From: Sphingomonadales bacterium
GTDB taxonomy: Bacteria; Pseudomonadota; Alphaproteobacteria; Sphingomonadales; Sphingomonadaceae
DNA length: 7,805 bases
Assembly (NCBI GenBank): GCA_027486275.1
Contig: JAIXPM010000122.1
Coordinates: 1-7,805 of the forward strand
Direction of reading: 5' to 3'
The notes beneath the pieces are model-generated. The model searched no databases, was not told the DNA's origin, and worked only from the letters and a program-made list of their open reading frames with translations. The stretch's first letter is position 1. Every line of letters starts with the position of its first letter. The position numbers and the translations under genes are program-made. Shown piece by piece: positions 4,903 through 7,805 of this stretch.

Positions 4903-7331
4903 TGCTACCGGTGCTCGCCGTGCTGCCGCAGTTGCAGGCGGCACTGGCCGGCAATCAGCCTGTGGCGCTGGTGGCGCCGCCCGGTGCAGGCAAGACGACC
5001 GCGGTGCCGCCCGCGCTGCTCGGTGAAAAGTGGGCCAGCGCCGGCAAGCTCATCCTGCTTTCTCCCCGTCGCCTTGCCGCCCGCGCCGCGGCCGAGCGCA
5101 TGGCCGAGCAGTTGGGGGAGTCGGTTGGCCAGACCATTGGCTATCGAACCCGGCTGGATGCGCGCACGTCGGCCGCCACCCGCATTGAGGTGGTAACTGA
5201 AGGCATTTTCACCCGCATGCTGGTCAGCGATCCCGAACTGGCCGGTGTGGCTGGCGTGTTGTTCGACGAAGTCCATGAACGCAGCCTCGATTCCGATTTT
5301 GCGCTCGCACTGACATTGGAGGCTCGCGCAGCGTTGCGGGCTGATCTGCGTCTGTTGCTGATGTCAGCCACGCTGGATGTTGCCGGATTCGCCACCATCA
5401 TTCCGGGACTTGTCCAGGTTGAATCGCAAGGCCGGATGTTTCCGGTCGAACTGCGCCACACCGGTCGCAATTCAGCCGAGAGGTTGGAAGACGCCATGGC
5501 CAGCGCTATCCGCGGCGCACTGGTCAGCGAAACCGGCTCCATTCTCGCCTTCCTGCCTGGTGTTGCCGAGATCGAGCGCACCGCCGAGCGCCTGGAAGCG
5601 CGGCTGCCCGCCGATACTGATCTGTTCCGCCTGCACGGTGCCCGCGAAGCCAGTGACCAGCGTGCCGCCATTGCGCCGCCACCGCCTGGCCGCCGCAAGA
5701 TCGTGCTGGCCACCAGCATTGCGGAGACCAGCATCACCATCGACGGTGTGCGGGTCGTGATCGATTCCGGCCTGTCACGCCGGCCACAGTTGGATCGCAA
5801 TGTTGGTCTCTCCCGCCTGGTCACCGTGCGATCGAGCCAGGCGGCTGTGACCCAACGCGCCGGCCGCGCCGGGCGCACTGCACCAGGTGTGGCGATCCGG
5901 CTGTGGGAAGCCGCCGAAACACTGGGCCGGGTGCCCTTCGATCCGCCGGAAATCATGGAGGCTGATCTGGCTGGCTTGGTGCTGGATTGCGCCCGCTGGG
6001 GTGTGCCTGATCCTGCCAGTCTGCCCTGGCGGGACCCACCGCCGGTAGCAGCCGTGACCGAAGCGCAAGGCCGGCTACGGGCTATGACGGCGATTGATGA
6101 GACCGGTCGCGTAACGCCCCATGGCGAACGTTTGGCGGCGCTGCCAATGGCACCGGAACAGGCGAACATGCTGGTGACAGCGGCACAGCGCGGCCACGGC
6201 TTGCTTGCCGCCCGCATCGCCGTATTGATGGGTGAACGGGGACTGGGTGGGCGCAGCGATGACATCGAGCAGCGGCTCGTAGGCTGGGCGCGCGAACGCG
6301 GCCAGCGCGCCGACGCTGCGCGCAAGTTGGCGCAGCGTTGGGCCAGAGCGGTGGGCGCAACAGAGACTGATATCAGCATTGAATCTGCCGGCGAGGTGTT
6401 GGCCTTGGGCTATCCCGACCGGGTGGCGAGACGCCGGGGAAACGCATTCCTGATGGCCAATGGCCGCGCCGTCGCTCCGTCCCCGGACTCGCCGCTGGCA
6501 CGCTGCAATTGGATCGTCGTGGGCGATGCCAGCGGCAGCGCGGCGGGCGCACGGCTGCTGTTGGGCGCGCCACTGCACGGCGACGTTGAGAAGATTCTGG
6601 CCAGCCGCATCGAGAATCGGGCGGTGTTTTCCTTTGATCCGGTGACCAGCGGCGTGATGGCGGAAACCCAACGCCGGCTCGGCGCCATCACATTGGCCCG
6701 CCAGCCGGTCGAGCGGCCCGATACTGCCAGAGTTCGCGCTGTCCTGCTCGATGCCGTGGCGGAACGCGGACTTGGCCAGTTGCCCTGGGGTGACACTGCC
6801 ATTGCGCTGCGCGCCCGTCTTGCCTTTGCGGCTGCCCACGGCCTTGATCTGCCGGCCAGCGCCGATGTTGCCTTGCTGGCCAGCCGTGCCGACTGGCTGG
6901 CGCCGCTGCTTGGCCGCCGCTTGGCTGACCTGCAGGATGTCGCGTTGGCCGAAGCGCTGTTGAACCGGCTCGACTGGAGCCAGCGCCAGCGGCTCGACAC
7001 GTTTGCGCCTGGCCGCTTTACCACGCCGGCGGGCAGCAGCCATGCCATTGATTATGCAGCCGATGGTGGCCCGGCGGTGGACATGCGGGTTCAGGCGCTG
7101 TTCGGTCTCGCCCGCCATCCCATGGTCGCTGATGGCCGAGTGCCGCTCACGCTGCGGCTCACCTCACCGGCGGGCCGGCCGATTCAGGTGACCAAGGATC
7201 TGCCGGGATTCTGGGCTGGCAGCTGGGCCGAGGTGAAGAAGGAGCTGAAGGGCCGTTATCCCAAGCATCCCTGGCCGGACAATCCGCTGGATGCACCCCC
7301 AACACTTCGGGCAAAACGGCCGGGGCAATGA
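4902..7331 (+). CDS. hrpB: ATP-dependent helicase HrpB (DEAH/RHA family)
   Basis: This 809-residue protein has the full length of bacterial HrpB. Helicase motifs appear in order: motif I APPGAGKTT (residues 25-33), LSPRRLAARAAAERMAEQLG (motif Ia region), motif II DEVH (122-125) followed by ERSLDSDFAL, motif III SAT (155-157), LAFLPGVAEIER, motif V LATSIAETSITIDG (269-282) and motif VI QRAGRAGR (318-325). The C-terminal half matches the HrpB-specific region and ends with WAEVKKELKGRYPKHPWPDN, the usual HrpB tail. The biological role of HrpB is poorly defined; RNA remodelling is assumed from the family. The ATG overlaps the hemJ stop by one base (TGATG) with no Shine-Dalgarno in view, so it is probably coupled to hemJ. 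E. coli HrpB has DEFH rather than DEVH in motif II, a minor difference. Confidence 0.96.
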   Translation: MLPVLAVLPQLQAALAGNQPVALVAPPGAGKTTAVPPALLGEKWASAGKLILLSPRRLAARAAAERMAEQLGESVGQTIGYRTRLDARTSAATRIEVVTEGIFTRMLVSDPELAGVAGVLFDEVHERSLDSDFALALTLEARAALRADLRLLLMSATLDVAGFATIIPGLVQVESQGRMFPVELRHTGRNSAERLEDAMASAIRGALVSETGSILAFLPGVAEIERTAERLEARLPADTDLFRLHGAREASDQRAAIAPPPPGRRKIVLATSIAETSITIDGVRVVIDSGLSRRPQLDRNVGLSRLVTVRSSQAAVTQRAGRAGRTAPGVAIRLWEAAETLGRVPFDPPEIMEADLAGLVLDCARWGVPDPASLPWRDPPPVAAVTEAQGRLRAMTAIDETGRVTPHGERLAALPMAPEQANMLVTAAQRGHGLLAARIAVLMGERGLGGRSDDIEQRLVGWARERGQRADAARKLAQRWARAVGATETDISIESAGEVLALGYPDRVARRRGNAFLMANGRAVAPSPDSPLARCNWIVVGDASGSAAGARLLLGAPLHGDVEKILASRIENRAVFSFDPVTSGVMAETQRRLGAITLARQPVERPDTARVRAVLLDAVAERGLGQLPWGDTAIALRARLAFAAAHGLDLPASADVALLASRADWLAPLLGRRLADLQDVALAEALLNRLDWSQRQRLDTFAPGRFTTPAGSSHAIDYAADGGPAVDMRVQALFGLARHPMVADGRVPLTLRLTSPAGRPIQVTKDLPGFWAGSWAEVKKELKGRYPKHPWPDNPLDAPPTLRAKRPGQ

Positions 7332-7723
7332 AGGATATGGGGTTGGACAATGTCGCGATCGCCGCCGCTCTGTTTGCAGCGCTGGCTGCAGATGATGCCG
7401 CAACGGTGCGCCGCCTGTGCGCGGCGGATTTCACGTTGGTACAGAACGGCGGCGCGCCGATGGGTCTTGATCAGCTGCTGCGCTTCAACGCGGCCGTGCA
7501 CCGGGTCGTGCCGGGCTTTGGGTACAGCGAGGCTGTCTGCTCGCCGACAACCAGCGGCTTTGTCGAGGAGCATGTGGCTGGCGGCACAATGGCTGATGGG
7601 AATGTGCTGCGTCTTACGTTGTGCGTTGTCGCCGATGTAACCGGCGGGCGCGTGACCCAGGTCAGGGAGTATTTCGACAGTGTGGTGGCCGCACCCCTGG
7701 TGGCGGCGCTTTCACGCGGTTAA
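7328..7723 (+). CDS. NTF2/SnoaL-like small protein of unknown function
   Basis: This 131-residue protein looks like a SnoaL-type NTF2-fold domain. An N-terminal helix (VAIAAALFAALAADDAATVRRL) leads to LCAADFTLVQNG, a GLDQLLRF helix, then alternating strands ending in VTQVREYFDS, the common closing pattern of the fold. Such domains serve as small isomerases, hydrolases or ligand-binding pockets, and no catalytic set can be assigned here. The ATG overlaps the hrpB stop as ATGA, so it is translationally coupled to the helicase gene; an alternative in-frame ATG at 7337 is possible. No signal peptide or membrane segment is seen. Whether it works with HrpB or simply rides in the operon is unknown. 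Confidence 0.8.
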   Translation: MKDMGLDNVAIAAALFAALAADDAATVRRLCAADFTLVQNGGAPMGLDQLLRFNAAVHRVVPGFGYSEAVCSPTTSGFVEEHVAGGTMADGNVLRLTLCVVADVTGGRVTQVREYFDSVVAAPLVAALSRG

Positions 7724-7805
7724 GGGCTCAATCGGGCGGGATCAGGCCACCACGACAGGCTCTGCCGGTCATGCGCCGATGTCCAGATACCCGAAGGCGT
7801 GTAGC
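7724..7805. other. Gene-free end of window; possible minus-strand C-terminus from 7769
   Basis: No complete gene fits in these 82 bp. On the minus strand one frame enters from the right edge and reads ...LHAFGYLDIGA before a TGA at 7771-7769, which could be the end of a convergent gene, but only 11 codons are visible and another minus frame is also open. A weak hairpin (GACAGGC at 7754-7760 with GCCGGTC at 7764-7770, one mismatch) has no T tract and is not a convincing terminator. Confidence 0.25.

Noticed and set aside
5141..6379. 412-aa minus-strand open frame opposite hrpB
   Set aside because: It is antisense to complete helicase motifs, rich in Ser/Arg/Ala as expected for the shadow of a GC-rich gene, and has no recognisable domain.
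6075..7118. 347-aa minus-strand open frame opposite the hrpB C-terminal half
   Set aside because: The plus strand encodes the conserved HrpB C-terminal region; the antisense product is low-complexity and unlike known proteins.
1..7805. CRISPR arrays, insertion sequences, prophage, tRNA or rRNA genes
   Set aside because: No direct-repeat array, transposase, integrase or RNA-gene signature was seen; apart from the origin gap the window is dense with ordinary chromosomal genes.

Overview
The window looks like alphaproteobacterial chromosomal DNA of high GC content (estimated by eye, above 60%), most probably from the Sphingomonadales. The order inference rests on the gene set and protein style; no rRNA or marker phylogeny was possible. 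The layout is two outward-facing gene sets separated by a gene-free stretch of about 380 bp. I read that stretch as the chromosomal replication origin (oriC).

Left arm (1-3026, minus strand): reading away from the gap the order is ppsR (DUF299 bifunctional kinase/phosphorylase regulating PPDK or PEP synthase), maf (nucleotide pyrophosphatase), aroE (shikimate dehydrogenase), coaE (dephospho-CoA kinase) and the start of dnaQ (DNA polymerase III epsilon, cut by the window edge). The first four are joined by three successive 4-bp ATGA overlaps, so this is one tightly coupled operon. The same order flanks the Caulobacter origin, from memory.

Centre (3027-3408): there is no credible gene. The stretch holds four same-orientation copies of CTGTGGA. 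One lies in a perfect E. coli-type DnaA box (TTATCCACA) and one in an exact Caulobacter-type G-box (TGATCCACA). There are also weaker opposite-strand boxes and five GANTC (CcrM methylation) sites. Three of the GANTC sites are spaced exactly 9 bp apart inside a 53-bp imperfect palindrome (3205-3257) centred on the middle site. A second inverted repeat (3137-3161), a 12-bp perfect palindrome (3091-3102) and an AT-rich block (3318-3340) that could be the unwinding element complete the region. In Caulobacter crescentus the origin lies beside hemE, as here, and every complete gene in the window points away from this region, as expected for leading-strand genes.

Right arm (3409-7723, plus strand): hemE (uroporphyrinogen decarboxylase), hemJ (HemJ-type protoporphyrinogen oxidase), hrpB (DEAH-family helicase) and a small NTF2/SnoaL-like protein. 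Junctions are 3 nt apart, TGATG overlap and ATGA overlap, so this is a second coupled operon. hemE and hemJ act in the same pathway; hrpB and the NTF2-like gene have no obvious link to haem synthesis. The last 82 bp show no complete gene, only a possible minus-strand C-terminus entering from the right.

The most interesting element is the origin, especially the GANTC-centred palindrome bordered by DnaA boxes and the absence of a full CtrA site.
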